Shown piece by piece: positions 17,870 to 27,689 of a stretch of 64,000 nt of DNA. The stretch covers positions 1,736,001 through 1,800,000 of the forward strand of contig NZ_ATUP01000001.1 in the NCBI RefSeq assembly GCF_000420265.1, given 5' to 3'. Under the pieces are notes generated by a model. The model was not told where the DNA came from, ran no database searches, and saw only the letters and a program-made list of their open reading frames with translations. A program made the translations under genes and the position numbers. The stretch is from Oceanicaulis alexandrii DSM 11625. GTDB lineage: Bacteria > Pseudomonadota > Alphaproteobacteria > Caulobacterales > Maricaulaceae. Each line of letters starts with the position of its first letter. Positions within the stretch are counted from its first letter, which is position 1.

Positions 17870-18559
17870 CTACCAGGGCAGGTCTTCGCCACTGATATGG
17901 AAGAAGCGGCCGCTCATCGCCGGGTTGGCGCGAGCGATCAGGTCAAGCTGCGCGCTGACAGCTTCGCTGGGGGTCAAAAGGCCGTTCGGCCCGCCCATAT
18001 CGGTGCGCACCCACCCCGGATGCAGGGTCAGCACGACGACACCCTTGTCCTTGAGGTCGATGCTGAGCGATTTGCCAACCGCGTTCAGCGCCGCCTTGGA
18101 GGCGCGATAGGCGTACCGGCCGCCGCTGTCATTGTCGGCGATGGAGCCCATGCGGCTCGATTGCAGGGCGATCACCTTGAGCTGGCTTTGCGCCACCTGA
18201 TCGGCGAACGCTTCCGCCAGCGCCAGCGGCGCCAGGGTGTTCACGCGGAAGGTGTCCAGAAAGCCGTCATTGGCCGCTTCACCGAAGGCTTGTTCCTTCG
18301 GTCCCATGACGCCGGCATTGGCGAACAGGATGTCGATCTGCCCCGTCACTTTTTCCTTGAGCGCCTTGGCGGCGTTCAGATCGCTTGCGTCATAGGCCAG
18401 GATGTTCAGTCGGCCGTCGCCGGGGTCGAGCGCCTTGAGCGCATCGGCGCTCTCGGGGTCGCGCACCGCGGCGCTGATGGTCCATTCGCGCTTAAGAAGT
18501 TGGCTGACATGCTCAAGGCCCAGGCCGCGATTGGCGCCGGTGATGAGAGCGTGAGGCAT
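17870..18559 (-). CDS. SDR-family oxidoreductase (C-factor-like)
   Basis: 229 residues from the ATG at 18559. Cofactor motif TGANRGLG, then NAGVMG and the catalytic region with Tyr in YRASKAALN. It resembles the short CsgA/C-factor branch of the SDRs, NAD(P)-dependent, substrate unknown. It diverges from the NAD-glutamate dehydrogenase with about 190 bases between them. Confidence 0.88.
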   Translation of the reverse strand: MPHALITGANRGLGLEHVSQLLKREWTISAAVRDPESADALKALDPGDGRLNILAYDASDLNAAKALKEKVTGQIDILFANAGVMGPKEQAFGEAANDGFLDTFRVNTLAPLALAEAFADQVAQSQLKVIALQSSRMGSIADNDSGGRYAYRASKAALNAVGKSLSIDLKDKGVVVLTLHPGWVRTDMGGPNGLLTPSEAVSAQLDLIARANPAMSGRFFHISGEDLPW

Positions 18560-18748
18560 GGTCGTCTCCGATACGGAAATCTGTTGTTTTGTTGGCCTGG
18601 AATCAAGCACAGGCATGATTGCAGGTCTAGCCGCTCAGTACCGCTTGAACCCAGCGCAGCGGGGAGTAGGCTGCGAAACATATGTTCATGCTTTTTCGAT
18701 GAACATGGTCCACCGTCCACCCTTATTCCGTTTCAGGAGCCCTCCATT

Positions 18749-21700
18749 ATGAACGCCGTGGTCAGCGTCAGGCACGCTTATGACAGAGAGGCCTTTTTAA
18801 AGGTCGCACGCAGCCGGTTTGAAGCGGCGTTTGGGGAAAACGGGCCGGATTCAGACAGTTTCCTGGATCAGCTTTGGGGGGATGCGCTTGCTGACGACCT
18901 TGCCGGAGTGAGCGAGCAGGACGCCATTTCGCTGGCTGAAGAGTTCTGGCGATACGGCGCGGATCGCGCTGCGGACAAGATCCTGATCCGCGTGCGCACG
19001 GCCCATGGCGCCGACGGGCGCAGCCTGGATCGAGACATTCTCGAAGTGATTGGCCAGGATCGGCCTTTCCTGGTGGATTCGGTGATGGGCGAAATCGCCA
19101 GCCAGGGCTTGGACGTCATGGCCATGTTCCACCCCGTGGTTCAGGTGCGCCGCGGCGAGGATGGCGAGCGGGTGCAATCAGGCGGTCGTTGCCTGAACGA
19201 ATCCATGATCCAGGTGCATCTCGACCTGCTCAGCGACGATGTGCGCGAACGCCTTGAAGCGGGCGTGCGCGCCACGCTCGACGATGTTCGCGACGCGGTC
19301 GAGGACTGGAACGACATGCGCGCGGAGATGGATGACGCGATCGACCACCTCTCCAACGCCAATACTTCCGCCTCCAAGGAAGAACAGGAAGAAGCCGTCG
19401 CCTTCCTGCGCTGGTTGCGTGACAACCATTTCGCCTTTCTGGGCAGCCGCACCTATCAGTTTGATTTCGACAAGAGCGACGATGCGACCCACAAGCCCGA
19501 GGTGAAGTCGGAATCCGGCCGCGGCGTGCTGCGCGATCCCGAGCGCAAGGTGCTGCGCAAGAGCGCCGAACCGATGATGCTGTCTCCGGCGATTGAAGCG
19601 TATTTGCGCGCGCCATCGCCTGTGATCGTGGCCAAGGCCAACATGAAAAGCCGCGTCCATCGCCGGGTCTACATGGATTATATCGGCGTCAAACGGTATG
19701 ACGCGGATGGCAATGTGGTGGGCGAAACCCGCTTTGTGGGCCTGTTCACCGCCGAGGCCTATGACCAGATGGCGCGTGAAGTGCCGCTGATCCGCCGCAA
19801 GGTGCGCCGCGTGCTCGACAAGGCCGCAAAAGCGCCCGGCTCCCACTCGGCGAAAAAGCTTCAGAACATCGTGGAGAACTATCCTCGCGACGAGCTGTTC
19901 CAGACTGAAGAGCAAGACCTTCTGGACATCTCGCTGGGCATTTTGCACTTGCATGATCGCCCGCGCACGAAGCTCTTCATGCGCCGCGACCAGTTTGACC
20001 GCTTCGTGTCCTGCCTGCTGTTCGTGCCGCGTGACCGTTATAATTCGAAAGTCCGCGAGCTGGCGGGCGAGAAAATTCGTGCGGCGTTCAACGGGCGTCT
20101 GTCGGCGTTCTACCCGCAATTTGGCGACGCGCCTCTGGCGCGGGTGCACTTCATCATCGGGCTCGATCCGTTCAACCATCCCGAGCCTGACCCCTCCGAG
20201 CTGGACCGCGAGATCGTCGCGCTGGCGCGGACCTGGGAAGACGAGTTGCACCAGGTGGCGCGTGCGTCGGGCGAGGCGGATCTGCGCCGGGCGGTGACAC
20301 GGTATCTGGACGGCTATTCCGCCGGCTATCGCGAGCGTTACAGCCCCGAAGAGGCGCTGGCCGATATTGGCCGGATGGAGCACGTGACTGCGCGCGGGCA
20401 GACCGCTGCGCGCGCCTATCGCGTTGAGGGCGAAGCCGATGACCGGCTGCGGGTGAAACTCTATCGCTGTGGGGAGCCGGTGGCGCTGTCGGGCGTCATG
20501 CCAGTGCTTGAAAATCTGGGCCTGCACGTGCTGGCGGAAGCGGGCTATTCAGTTCGGCGTCATTCTGAATCCGGTGAAGACATCGTCTGGGTGCATGAAT
20601 TTGAAGCCTCGCTGGGCGATGAGAACGCTGACAAGATCGAAACGGATGCGGGGGCGTTTGAAGACGCGCTGCTGGCCGTGCTCGGCGGACAGACCGAGGA
20701 TGACGGCTTCAACAAGCTGGTGCTGGGCATCGGGGTGAGCTGGCGTGAAGCGGCGTTCCTGCGCACAGTGGCGCGCTATCGCCAGCAGACTGGCCTTGAT
20801 CCGTCTCAGGCCATTCAGGAAGAAGCGCTGGCGGAAAACTCCGAGATCGCGCGCGGTCTGATGGAGCTGGTGAACACCAAGTTCAACCCTGACCTCGACT
20901 TTGGGGGTGAGAGCCGGGAAAACCACGCCAAGGATGTCAGCAAAGCCATCCGCATTCTTCTGGAGCGGGTGGAGAGCCTGGATCATGACCGGGCGCTGCG
21001 TCGGATGCTGCGCCTGATCGAAGCCGTCTTGCGCACCAATTTCTTCCAGACTGACGAAAACGGCCAGGCCAAGCCCTGGATATCGATGAAGATTTCCAGT
21101 CGGGATGTGCGCGAACTGCCCGACCCCAAGCCTTATCGCGAGATTTTCGTCTGGAGCCCGCGCGTTGAAGGCGTGCATATCCGCTTCGGCCCGGTTGCGC
21201 GCGGCGGCTTGCGCTGGTCAGACCGCCGCGAGGACTTCCGCACCGAGGTGCTGGGTCTGGTGAAGGCCCAGCAGGTCAAGAACGCGGTCATTGTCCCGGT
21301 GGGCTCCAAGGGCGGCTTCTATCCCAAGCAATTGCCCGACCGCAGCGACCGCGACGCCTGGCTGGCGGAAGGTCAGGAAGCGTACAAGACCTTCCTGCGC
21401 GGCTTGCTCGATATCACCGACAACCTTGTCGATGACGCCGTGAAGCGGCCCGACAATGTGGTGTGTTGGGATGATGAGGACCCGTATCTGGTCGTCGCCG
21501 CCGACAAGGGCACGGCCACCTTCTCCGACATGGCCAATGGCGTGGCGCAGGACGAGTATGATTTCTGGCTCGGCGACGCCTTCGCCTCGGGCGGCTCGGC
21601 GGGCTATGACCACAAGAAGATGGGCATCACCGCACGGGGCGGATGGGTCAGCGTTCAGCGCCATTTCCGTGAAATGGGCAAGGACATCCAGAACGAACCC

Positions 21701-23656
21701 TTCACGGTCATCGGCGTGGGCGACATGTCGGGGGACGTGTTCGGCAACGGCATGCTGCTGTCCAGGCAGATCAGGCTGGTGGCCGCGTTCGATCACCGCG
21801 ATATCTTCATCGACCCCAATCCGAACGATCTTGAAAAGACCTGGCAGGAGCGCAAGCGCCTGTTCGAGCTGGGCCGGTCAAGCTGGCAGGACTATGACAA
21901 GTCCCTGATCTCCAAGGGGGGCGGAATCTTTCCGCGCTCGGCCAAGTCGATCAAGCTCAGCGATGAGATCCGCGAACTGACCGGGCTGACCGGCAATACC
22001 GCCTCGGCCACAAATCTGATCCGCGCCTTGCTCAAGGCGAATGTGGAGTTGATGTGGTTTGGCGGGATCGGCACCTACATCAAGGCGTCAAGCGAGCAGA
22101 ACTATCAGGTCGGCGACAAGGCCAATGACGCTCTGCGCATAGACGCCAACGAACTCAACACCAAAGTGATCGGCGAGGGCGCCAATCTGGGCGTCACACA
22201 GGCGGCGCGGATTGAATACGCCCGCAATGGCGGTCGTGTGAACGCTGACTTCGTGGACAATTCAGCGGGCGTCGACAGCTCGGACCACGAGGTCAACATC
22301 AAGATCTTGCTCAATCCGATGATGCGTGAGGGCTCAATGAAGCTCAAAGACCGCAACACATTGCTTGAGTCGATGACAGATACGGTCGCCGACCATGTGC
22401 TGGAGCATAATTACGATCAGACCCTGGCGATCACCATCGCCAAGGAACATGCGGTCGAGGATCTCGATGCCCATGAACGTTTGATGGAGCGACTGGAGCA
22501 GGCTGGACGTCTGGACCGGAAGGTTGAAGGCTTGCCGGCCCCTGACCAGATCCGCGAGCTCAAGGATCAGGGCCAGGGCCTGACGCGACCGGAAATCGCT
22601 GTTCTGATCAGCTACGCCAAGATCGCGCTGTTTGATGCGCTGGTGGAATCGGACGTGCCCGATGACGCGCATTTCAATCGCTCCCTGGTGACCTACTTCC
22701 CTGACAAGCTGGAGAAATTCTCCGACGCTATGCAGGGCCACAGGCTCAAGCGCGAGATCATCGCCACGCGTCTGGCTAACGATATGGTCAATCTGGGCGG
22801 CCCGACCTTTGTGAACCGCGCCATCGAAAGCACCAGCGCGGACATCGCCGCGATCGCCCGCGCCTTTGAGGCGGGCCGGTGCATTTTCCGCTTCAAGGAT
22901 TATAGCGACCGGATCAATGCGCTCGACAACAAGGCCCCGGCCGAAGTCCAGATCGCGCTTCATGACGAGGTGATCCGCCTGTTACGCCGCCAGACGTACT
23001 GGCTGTCGCGGCGGACTTTGGGGCAGGAGGCGTTGCCGATTGCGGATGTGATCGCAGCCTATCAACCTGGCGTGGACGCGCTGAAACCCCTGGTGACCGA
23101 GATCGCCAGCCCGTTTGACTGCGAGGCTCTGGACGCCCGATTCCAGACCTATGTGGAGGCTGGCGCGCCTGAAGACATCGCCCGTGACGTGGCGCGGTTG
23201 CGTCCGCTCACCTCGTCTTCGGACGTGATCGATCTGGGTAAAACGGTGGACTGGCCTCTGGCTGCAGCGGGACGGCTTTATCACGCTGTCGGCGCCCGTT
23301 TCATGTTTGATCAGCTCAGGGCGGCGGGCAACCAGCTCTCCTCCAATCTGCACTGGGACCGGTTGGCCATGCGCCGCCTGATCGAGGATCTGTATGGCAG
23401 CCAGCAGGCCATCTGCGAGGGCATGATGGCTTACGCCAAGGCGGAACGGCCGGATCTGGTCAAGGATCTGAGCAAGCCGGATGCGGACTGGGCTGAGAAC
23501 GTTGTCGGCGCCTGGACGGAGTCTCAGAAGCTGATGGTGGCGCGCGCCGACCGGGCGCTGGAGGAAATCTCCGCCACTGGCGGCTGGACCCTGTCGAAAG
23601 TCGCGATCTGCTCGACGCAATTGCGTGAGCTCGCGGCGACCGTCGACAAGGGCTAG
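18749..23656 (+). CDS. NAD-specific glutamate dehydrogenase, 180-kDa class
   Basis: 1635 residues from the ATG at 18749 (AGGAG ten bases upstream). The frame stays open 850 bases further upstream, but that part is antisense to the SDR gene and is not protein-like. The long N-terminal regulatory part is followed by the catalytic region GPVARGGLRWSDRREDFRTE, KAQQVKNAVIVPVGSKGGF (active-site Lys), the Rossmann stretch FTVIGVGDMSGDVFGNGML, and GEGANLGVTQAARIEY. The class catalyses glutamate to 2-oxoglutarate plus ammonia with NAD, mainly for catabolism. It converges on the response regulator with 16 bases between stops. Confidence 0.97.
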   Translation: MNAVVSVRHAYDREAFLKVARSRFEAAFGENGPDSDSFLDQLWGDALADDLAGVSEQDAISLAEEFWRYGADRAADKILIRVRTAHGADGRSLDRDILEVIGQDRPFLVDSVMGEIASQGLDVMAMFHPVVQVRRGEDGERVQSGGRCLNESMIQVHLDLLSDDVRERLEAGVRATLDDVRDAVEDWNDMRAEMDDAIDHLSNANTSASKEEQEEAVAFLRWLRDNHFAFLGSRTYQFDFDKSDDATHKPEVKSESGRGVLRDPERKVLRKSAEPMMLSPAIEAYLRAPSPVIVAKANMKSRVHRRVYMDYIGVKRYDADGNVVGETRFVGLFTAEAYDQMAREVPLIRRKVRRVLDKAAKAPGSHSAKKLQNIVENYPRDELFQTEEQDLLDISLGILHLHDRPRTKLFMRRDQFDRFVSCLLFVPRDRYNSKVRELAGEKIRAAFNGRLSAFYPQFGDAPLARVHFIIGLDPFNHPEPDPSELDREIVALARTWEDELHQVARASGEADLRRAVTRYLDGYSAGYRERYSPEEALADIGRMEHVTARGQTAARAYRVEGEADDRLRVKLYRCGEPVALSGVMPVLENLGLHVLAEAGYSVRRHSESGEDIVWVHEFEASLGDENADKIETDAGAFEDALLAVLGGQTEDDGFNKLVLGIGVSWREAAFLRTVARYRQQTGLDPSQAIQEEALAENSEIARGLMELVNTKFNPDLDFGGESRENHAKDVSKAIRILLERVESLDHDRALRRMLRLIEAVLRTNFFQTDENGQAKPWISMKISSRDVRELPDPKPYREIFVWSPRVEGVHIRFGPVARGGLRWSDRREDFRTEVLGLVKAQQVKNAVIVPVGSKGGFYPKQLPDRSDRDAWLAEGQEAYKTFLRGLLDITDNLVDDAVKRPDNVVCWDDEDPYLVVAADKGTATFSDMANGVAQDEYDFWLGDAFASGGSAGYDHKKMGITARGGWVSVQRHFREMGKDIQNEPFTVIGVGDMSGDVFGNGMLLSRQIRLVAAFDHRDIFIDPNPNDLEKTWQERKRLFELGRSSWQDYDKSLISKGGGIFPRSAKSIKLSDEIRELTGLTGNTASATNLIRALLKANVELMWFGGIGTYIKASSEQNYQVGDKANDALRIDANELNTKVIGEGANLGVTQAARIEYARNGGRVNADFVDNSAGVDSSDHEVNIKILLNPMMREGSMKLKDRNTLLESMTDTVADHVLEHNYDQTLAITIAKEHAVEDLDAHERLMERLEQAGRLDRKVEGLPAPDQIRELKDQGQGLTRPEIAVLISYAKIALFDALVESDVPDDAHFNRSLVTYFPDKLEKFSDAMQGHRLKREIIATRLANDMVNLGGPTFVNRAIESTSADIAAIARAFEAGRCIFRFKDYSDRINALDNKAPAEVQIALHDEVIRLLRRQTYWLSRRTLGQEALPIADVIAAYQPGVDALKPLVTEIASPFDCEALDARFQTYVEAGAPEDIARDVARLRPLTSSSDVIDLGKTVDWPLAAAGRLYHAVGARFMFDQLRAAGNQLSSNLHWDRLAMRRLIEDLYGSQQAICEGMMAYAKAERPDLVKDLSKPDADWAENVVGAWTESQKLMVARADRALEEISATGGWTLSKVAICSTQLRELAATVDKG

Positions 23657-23672
23657 CCGCACTGTTGAGAGG

Positions 23673-24275
23673 TTAGAGCCAACCGTTTTCGCGGGCGATC
23701 TGAAACGCCTCGATGCGGTTGGCCGCCCCCAGCTTCTGGGTCGCGTCCGCAAGATAATTGCGCACGGTGCCGGGCGACAGGCTGAGCGTGCGGGCGATTT
23801 CCTTGTTGGATTTGCCCTCTTCCACCAGCTTCAGAATGTCACGTTCACGTGCGGTCAGCATGACCGGCGCGCTCCAGGCGCTTTCCGCCAGCTCTGCGGC
23901 GACTGCGCGTTGTCCCTGCGCCACCCGGCGCACGGCGTCCGCCAGCTCCTCGCTGGGCGCGTCTTTCAGCACATAGCCCAGAACGCCCGCTTGCAGCGCG
24001 CGTTGCAGATAGCCGGGGCGGGCGAAAGTGGTCACGATCAGCACGCGAGTGCTGCTGCCCGCCTGACGCAGGGCTTCTGACGCTTCAATTCCGGTCAGGC
24101 CTGGCATTTCAATGTCGGTGACCAGAACATCGGGTTTGAGCTCTTTCACAAGGCGCACGGCCTCTTCACCGTCCTGGGCCTGGGCCAGCAAGTCTATATC
24201 GGGTTCGAGAGACAGCAGGGCCGCCAGCGCGCCGCGCAGCAGCGACTGGTCCTCAGCGATGACAATGGAAATCAT
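23673..24275 (-). CDS. NarL/LuxR-family response regulator (DesR-like)
   Basis: 200 residues. Receiver with Glu-Asp pocket (AEDQ) and Asp54 in VTDIEMPGLTG; C-terminal LuxR-type helix-turn-helix in LTARERDILKLVEEGKSNKEI and LSLSPGTVRNYLADATQKLG. It overlaps the kinase gene by four bases. With the ABC exporter upstream it forms a DesKR/YvfTU-like module. The two GTGAC-N4-GTCAC palindromes ahead of the exporter genes are its likely targets (inference). Confidence 0.93.
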   Translation of the reverse strand: MISIVIAEDQSLLRGALAALLSLEPDIDLLAQAQDGEEAVRLVKELKPDVLVTDIEMPGLTGIEASEALRQAGSSTRVLIVTTFARPGYLQRALQAGVLGYVLKDAPSEELADAVRRVAQGQRAVAAELAESAWSAPVMLTARERDILKLVEEGKSNKEIARTLSLSPGTVRNYLADATQKLGAANRIEAFQIARENGWL

Positions 24276-25450
24276 GGGGTTTGCTCCAGGCTCTCCTGGC
24301 CGGGTTTGGCGGGGGGCAGACTGAGAATGACGCGAACGCCGGACTCCCGGCTTTCGATCTCCATCTCCCCTCCAAGGGATTCAATACGCCGACGCATGCC
24401 ATCCAGACCGGTTCCGGCGTGCAGCTCGCCGCCGCAGCCGTCATCCTCGATGATCAGCGCGCCTTCGGGCGCAAAATGAATACGGGCGCTTCGGGCGCCG
24501 GAATGGCGAATGATGTTGGTGATCGCCTCACGCAAGGCCAGACCCAGCGAGGAATGCGCCGCCTGGTCGAGTTCTGGCGGCTCTCCCTCGACGCTTAACC
24601 TGATCTCGGCGGCGGCGAGCGCGGATCGGGCGCGCGCCAGTTCTTGATGGACGGTCGTGACATGCATGCCCGCGACCGCAGCGCGCACATCCTTGAGGGT
24701 GATGCGGGCGGCGTCGCGGATCTCGATAATCTCGGTTTTCGCCCGGTTTGCATCGGCATCCAGAAGACGCGCGGCCAGTTCGGATTTGACGGCGATCGTC
24801 GTCAGGGTGTGGCCCAACAGATCGTGCAGATCCTGCGCAATGCGTTCGCGTTCACGCAGCGCCGCCAGTTCGGCCTCCATGCGCAGATTGCTCTCGCGGG
24901 TGGAAACTCGCGCAGCGGATTCATACCCGGCCAGGGTCGCCATGGCCGCCATCACGGCGATGAATTGCGACAGCACCATCTCAAAGATCGTCACATCCAG
25001 CAGCCAGGAGGCGCACAGATAGAAGGCGCTCGTTCCCGCCATGACCAGCAGGGCGGTTCTTTGCGGTCTCAGTCCAGCCAGAAGGGTGACGGCGAAAATA
25101 TGAAAGTTGCCGCTCATCCCCACCACAGGGATCAGCGCCAGCGACAGGAAGGACGCGTAGCCTGCGGCCAGCAGAATGCGGTGGGGTTTGACGCCATTGC
25201 GATACGGGTCGCCAGCATTGGCGTAAAGGTACATGGGGATGAAGCTGCCCACGGCCGCAAAGCCGATCAACGCATCGCGCAAGCCCGGCAGCTGGAAAAA
25301 CCAGGGCGTGAAATAAAACGCCAGATATATCAGATAGAAGCTCGGGCTTTCAGACAAGCCACGCACACGGCCTGTCCATTTGGGCCTGGCGCCCTGAGAC
25401 GCGGCGCCAGCGGACAGTCCATCGGATTTGCGGGTCGGTTCTGACGCCAT
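24272..25450 (-). CDS. DesK-like sensor histidine kinase
   Basis: 392 residues. Five or six N-terminal membrane helices (about 35-165), then the HisKA_3 dimerisation helix with phospho-His in RERIAQDLHDLLGHTLTTIA and an ATPase domain with GLALREAITNIIRHSGA and a G1-like LIIEDDGCGG. Kinases of this layout sense membrane state or membrane-active compounds. Coupled to the downstream regulator by a 4-base overlap; 80 bases separate it from the ABC permease gene. Confidence 0.92.
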   Translation of the reverse strand: MASEPTRKSDGLSAGAASQGARPKWTGRVRGLSESPSFYLIYLAFYFTPWFFQLPGLRDALIGFAAVGSFIPMYLYANAGDPYRNGVKPHRILLAAGYASFLSLALIPVVGMSGNFHIFAVTLLAGLRPQRTALLVMAGTSAFYLCASWLLDVTIFEMVLSQFIAVMAAMATLAGYESAARVSTRESNLRMEAELAALRERERIAQDLHDLLGHTLTTIAVKSELAARLLDADANRAKTEIIEIRDAARITLKDVRAAVAGMHVTTVHQELARARSALAAAEIRLSVEGEPPELDQAAHSSLGLALREAITNIIRHSGARSARIHFAPEGALIIEDDGCGGELHAGTGLDGMRRRIESLGGEMEIESRESGVRVILSLPPAKPGQESLEQTP

Positions 25451-25530
25451 AATAAACGCGTATCCTATCGGCGAGCGGCGGAGTCGGGTCAGGGTTCACC
25501 CTGCCCTGCTCCGCAGCTCAGAGCCAGCCT

Positions 25531-26259
25531 CTAGCGTTGGCGCGCCCAGGCGAGAAGCGCCAGGCCGGCCGCGATTGCGGTGATGACTAGTGTTGCGAGG
25601 ACGTGGCCCAGCATCGCTTTTTCGCCGGCGGCTCCGCTGATGGACAACGCGATTTCAGCGAGATGAAAGCTCGGCAGGAATTGGGCGATTTGCGCCATGA
25701 TGCGTGGGAAAACGCTGACCGGCATCCAGAGCCCGCCCAGCACCGCCATGCCCAGATAGAGGATGTTGGCGACGGCGACCGCGGCGTTGGCGCCGAAGAC
25801 GAACCCCAAAGCCAAGCCGATCAGGACAAACGGAATGGCGGACAGCACGTGAACCAGCAACAGGCTGAGCCAGACGAGGGGAGGCAGATTCACGTCGGCG
25901 GCGAAAGCCGCCACGGCGTAGATCGCAGCCAGCGACACGCTTGCGATCAGAATGGTCGCCGTGGTTTTCGCCACCAGCAGCGCGCCCGCTGGCGCCGGTA
26001 CGGCGCGTTTCAGGGTCAGCCAGCCGCGCTCGCGCTCTTGCGCCACGCCTGCGCCGAATCCGAACAAGGCCGGCCCCATCACCGCAAACACGCCGAAGGT
26101 CGAGAGCAGGTAAGGCGCATTGTCCCGGCTGCCCGGGATGATCACGCCGAACAGGGTGAAGAACATCACGGGCAGGATGAGGGTCGGGATCGCAAACTCG
26201 GGCATGCGCGACAATTTGAGGATTTCAGCCTTGATTTCAGCCAGATATGCATTCGCCAT
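25531..26259 (-). CDS. ABC-2 type exporter permease
   Basis: 242 residues with six membrane segments, including FAIPTLILPVMFFTLFGVI near the start, FGVFAVMGPALFGFGAGVA, VWLSLLLVHVLSAIPFVLIG and a final LATLVITAIAAGLALLAW. This is the ABC2_membrane layout (drug, lipid or antibiotic export). The ATPase gene precedes it by four bases. Substrate cannot be read from sequence. Confidence 0.9.
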   Translation of the reverse strand: MANAYLAEIKAEILKLSRMPEFAIPTLILPVMFFTLFGVIIPGSRDNAPYLLSTFGVFAVMGPALFGFGAGVAQERERGWLTLKRAVPAPAGALLVAKTTATILIASVSLAAIYAVAAFAADVNLPPLVWLSLLLVHVLSAIPFVLIGLALGFVFGANAAVAVANILYLGMAVLGGLWMPVSVFPRIMAQIAQFLPSFHLAEIALSISGAAGEKAMLGHVLATLVITAIAAGLALLAWARQR

Positions 26260-26263
26260 GAGA

Positions 26264-27181
26264 TCAGGCTCCCTCTGAGTCAGATTGGCCCGTCAGCGCT
26301 TCAAAGGCGTCTTCCAGGGTGGGTTGCGCGACGCTGAGATCGCTCAGCGCCGGATCCGCATTCAACAGCGCTTTGAGAAAGGCGACTGACTCACTCACCT
26401 GAAGGCGGACCTTGCGGCCCGCCCGGTTCATCGCGATCAGTCCAGGTAATGCATTGAGCGCCTCATCAGACAGGCTGGTGACGCAGCTGATCACAGCACC
26501 GCCCATGCGAGTGCGCAGACCGTCCGCCGTGTCATCGGCGATGACGCGTCCGTTCTGCAAAACGACCACCCGGTCGGCCAACGCATCGGCTTCTTCCAGA
26601 TAATGGGTGGTCAGCACCACCAGGGTTCCGTTCGCGGCCACGTCGCGCACGACGGCCCACAGGGCGCGGCGCGCTTCGGTGTCGAGGCCTGTGGTGGGTT
26701 CGTCCAGGAATAACAGGTCAGGCTTGCCGACGAGAGAGAGCGCAAACTGGATGCGCCGTTTCTGGCCGCCTGAAAGCTGGCCGTAGCGCCGCTTGATGAA
26801 GTCCGTCAGCGCGCACTGTTTGATCAGGGCGTCCAGATCAGCAGCATCAGGATAATAGCTGGCGAACAGCTCCAGCAACTCACGCCCCGTCAAGGTGTGC
26901 GCCAGATCCGTGTCCTGCATCATCACGCCGATACGGGTCTTGGTGGCATGGCTGCCCGGCTTGGCGCCGAAAACCTGCAAAGCGCCGGAGCTGGGAGGGA
27001 CAAGGCCAAGCGCGGTTTGCACGAACGTGGTCTTCCCGGCGCCGTTCGGTCCCAATAGCGCCAGAACGCCAGTGTCGGATACGCTGATGTTCACGCCGTC
27101 AAGCGCGGTCTCGCGGCCAAAACGCCGAGTCAGGGCGTGCGCTTTCAAAACAGGCGCATCAATATCAGGGGAAGCGGTCAT
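26264..27181 (-). CDS. ABC transporter ATP-binding protein
   Basis: 305 residues. Walker A LLGPNGAGKTTF, signature GQLSGGQKRRIQFALSL, Walker B LLFLDEPTTGLD and H-loop VVLTTHYLEEAD. A C-terminal extension of about 75 residues matches exporters of the DrrA/NatA kind. First gene of the ATPase-permease-kinase-regulator run on the minus strand. Paired palindromes 62-98 bases upstream of its start suggest control by the linked response regulator. Confidence 0.95.
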   Translation of the reverse strand: MTASPDIDAPVLKAHALTRRFGRETALDGVNISVSDTGVLALLGPNGAGKTTFVQTALGLVPPSSGALQVFGAKPGSHATKTRIGVMMQDTDLAHTLTGRELLELFASYYPDAADLDALIKQCALTDFIKRRYGQLSGGQKRRIQFALSLVGKPDLLFLDEPTTGLDTEARRALWAVVRDVAANGTLVVLTTHYLEEADALADRVVVLQNGRVIADDTADGLRTRMGGAVISCVTSLSDEALNALPGLIAMNRAGRKVRLQVSESVAFLKALLNADPALSDLSVAQPTLEDAFEALTGQSDSEGA

Positions 27182-27242
27182 CAGTCCTCACAGCCTGGGT
27201 CAGTTGAACCCGTACCGTGCCAGGACTGGAAAGAAATCTGCA

Positions 27243-27279
27243 GTGACGCCCGTCACAAGAGCAGGGTGACACATGTCAC
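27243..27279. promoter_or_regulatory. Two tandem GTGAC-N4-GTCAC operators
   Basis: GTGACGCCCGTCAC at 27243-27256 and GTGACACATGTCAC at 27266-27279 share the same 5-bp arms and 4-base spacer, with starts 23 bases apart (about two helical turns). They lie directly upstream of the ABC-kinase-regulator genes. Palindromic half-sites of this size suit a dimeric NarL/LuxR-type regulator, so autoregulation by the 23673 gene product is the simplest reading. Confidence 0.6.
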
Positions 27280-27292
27280 CATCTTCAAGCGC

Positions 27293-27577
27293 TTAGCCGA
27301 ACAGATGGATGGCGCCGCCGACGACAGCGCCCCAGAAGGCGCCGCAGGTGAACACCAGAAAGGCGAGGGTGCGTCTTGGGCTCCAGCGGTTTTCAACCAC
27401 CGGTTCGGCGAACGCGGTTTCCAGACGTTCCTGCAGGGCGTGCGCCGGAGAGGGGATGGCGTAGCCTGCAGCCGGATCGGCTGTCGGAAACGGAGGGACA
27501 ACGCCTGTAACCGCGCTCTCCGACGGCTGGGCCGGGGCGGGTATTGCGTGTGCTTCAGTCTTGCGGTGTGCCTGCAT
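27293..27577 (-). CDS. Small protein with C-terminal membrane helix
   Basis: 94 residues from the ATG at 27577 with a good ribosome site (GGAGGGAC). The N-terminal 60 residues are Pro/Ala-rich and probably disordered. One membrane segment near the end (TLAFLVFTCGAFWGAVVGGA) puts it in the tail-anchored class. I do not recognise the family. A CtrA-like box lies 74-88 bases upstream. Confidence 0.65.
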   Translation of the reverse strand: MQAHRKTEAHAIPAPAQPSESAVTGVVPPFPTADPAAGYAIPSPAHALQERLETAFAEPVVENRWSPRRTLAFLVFTCGAFWGAVVGGAIHLFG

Positions 27578-27650
27578 GACGTCCCTCCATGATTATCGAA
27601 GGTAGCCGAAAAAGCTGAACAAAGCCCCAACCAGCGTTGTAAACAAAGTG

Positions 27651-27665
27651 TTAACAGGTCCTAAA
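27651..27665 (+). promoter_or_regulatory. CtrA-like site
   Basis: TTAA-CAGGTCC-TAAA, one base from TTAA-N7-TTAA, upstream of the small membrane protein at 27577. It shares AGGTCCTAAATC with the site near 6940. Candidate only. Confidence 0.3.
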
Positions 27666-27689
27666 TCATCGACGAAAAAGCAAGCAAGA

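Noticed and set aside
17897-18748. In-frame 284-codon extension of the NAD-GDH gene
   Set aside because: It is antisense to a good SDR gene, has no family resemblance, and a fine ribosome site precedes the ATG at 18749.
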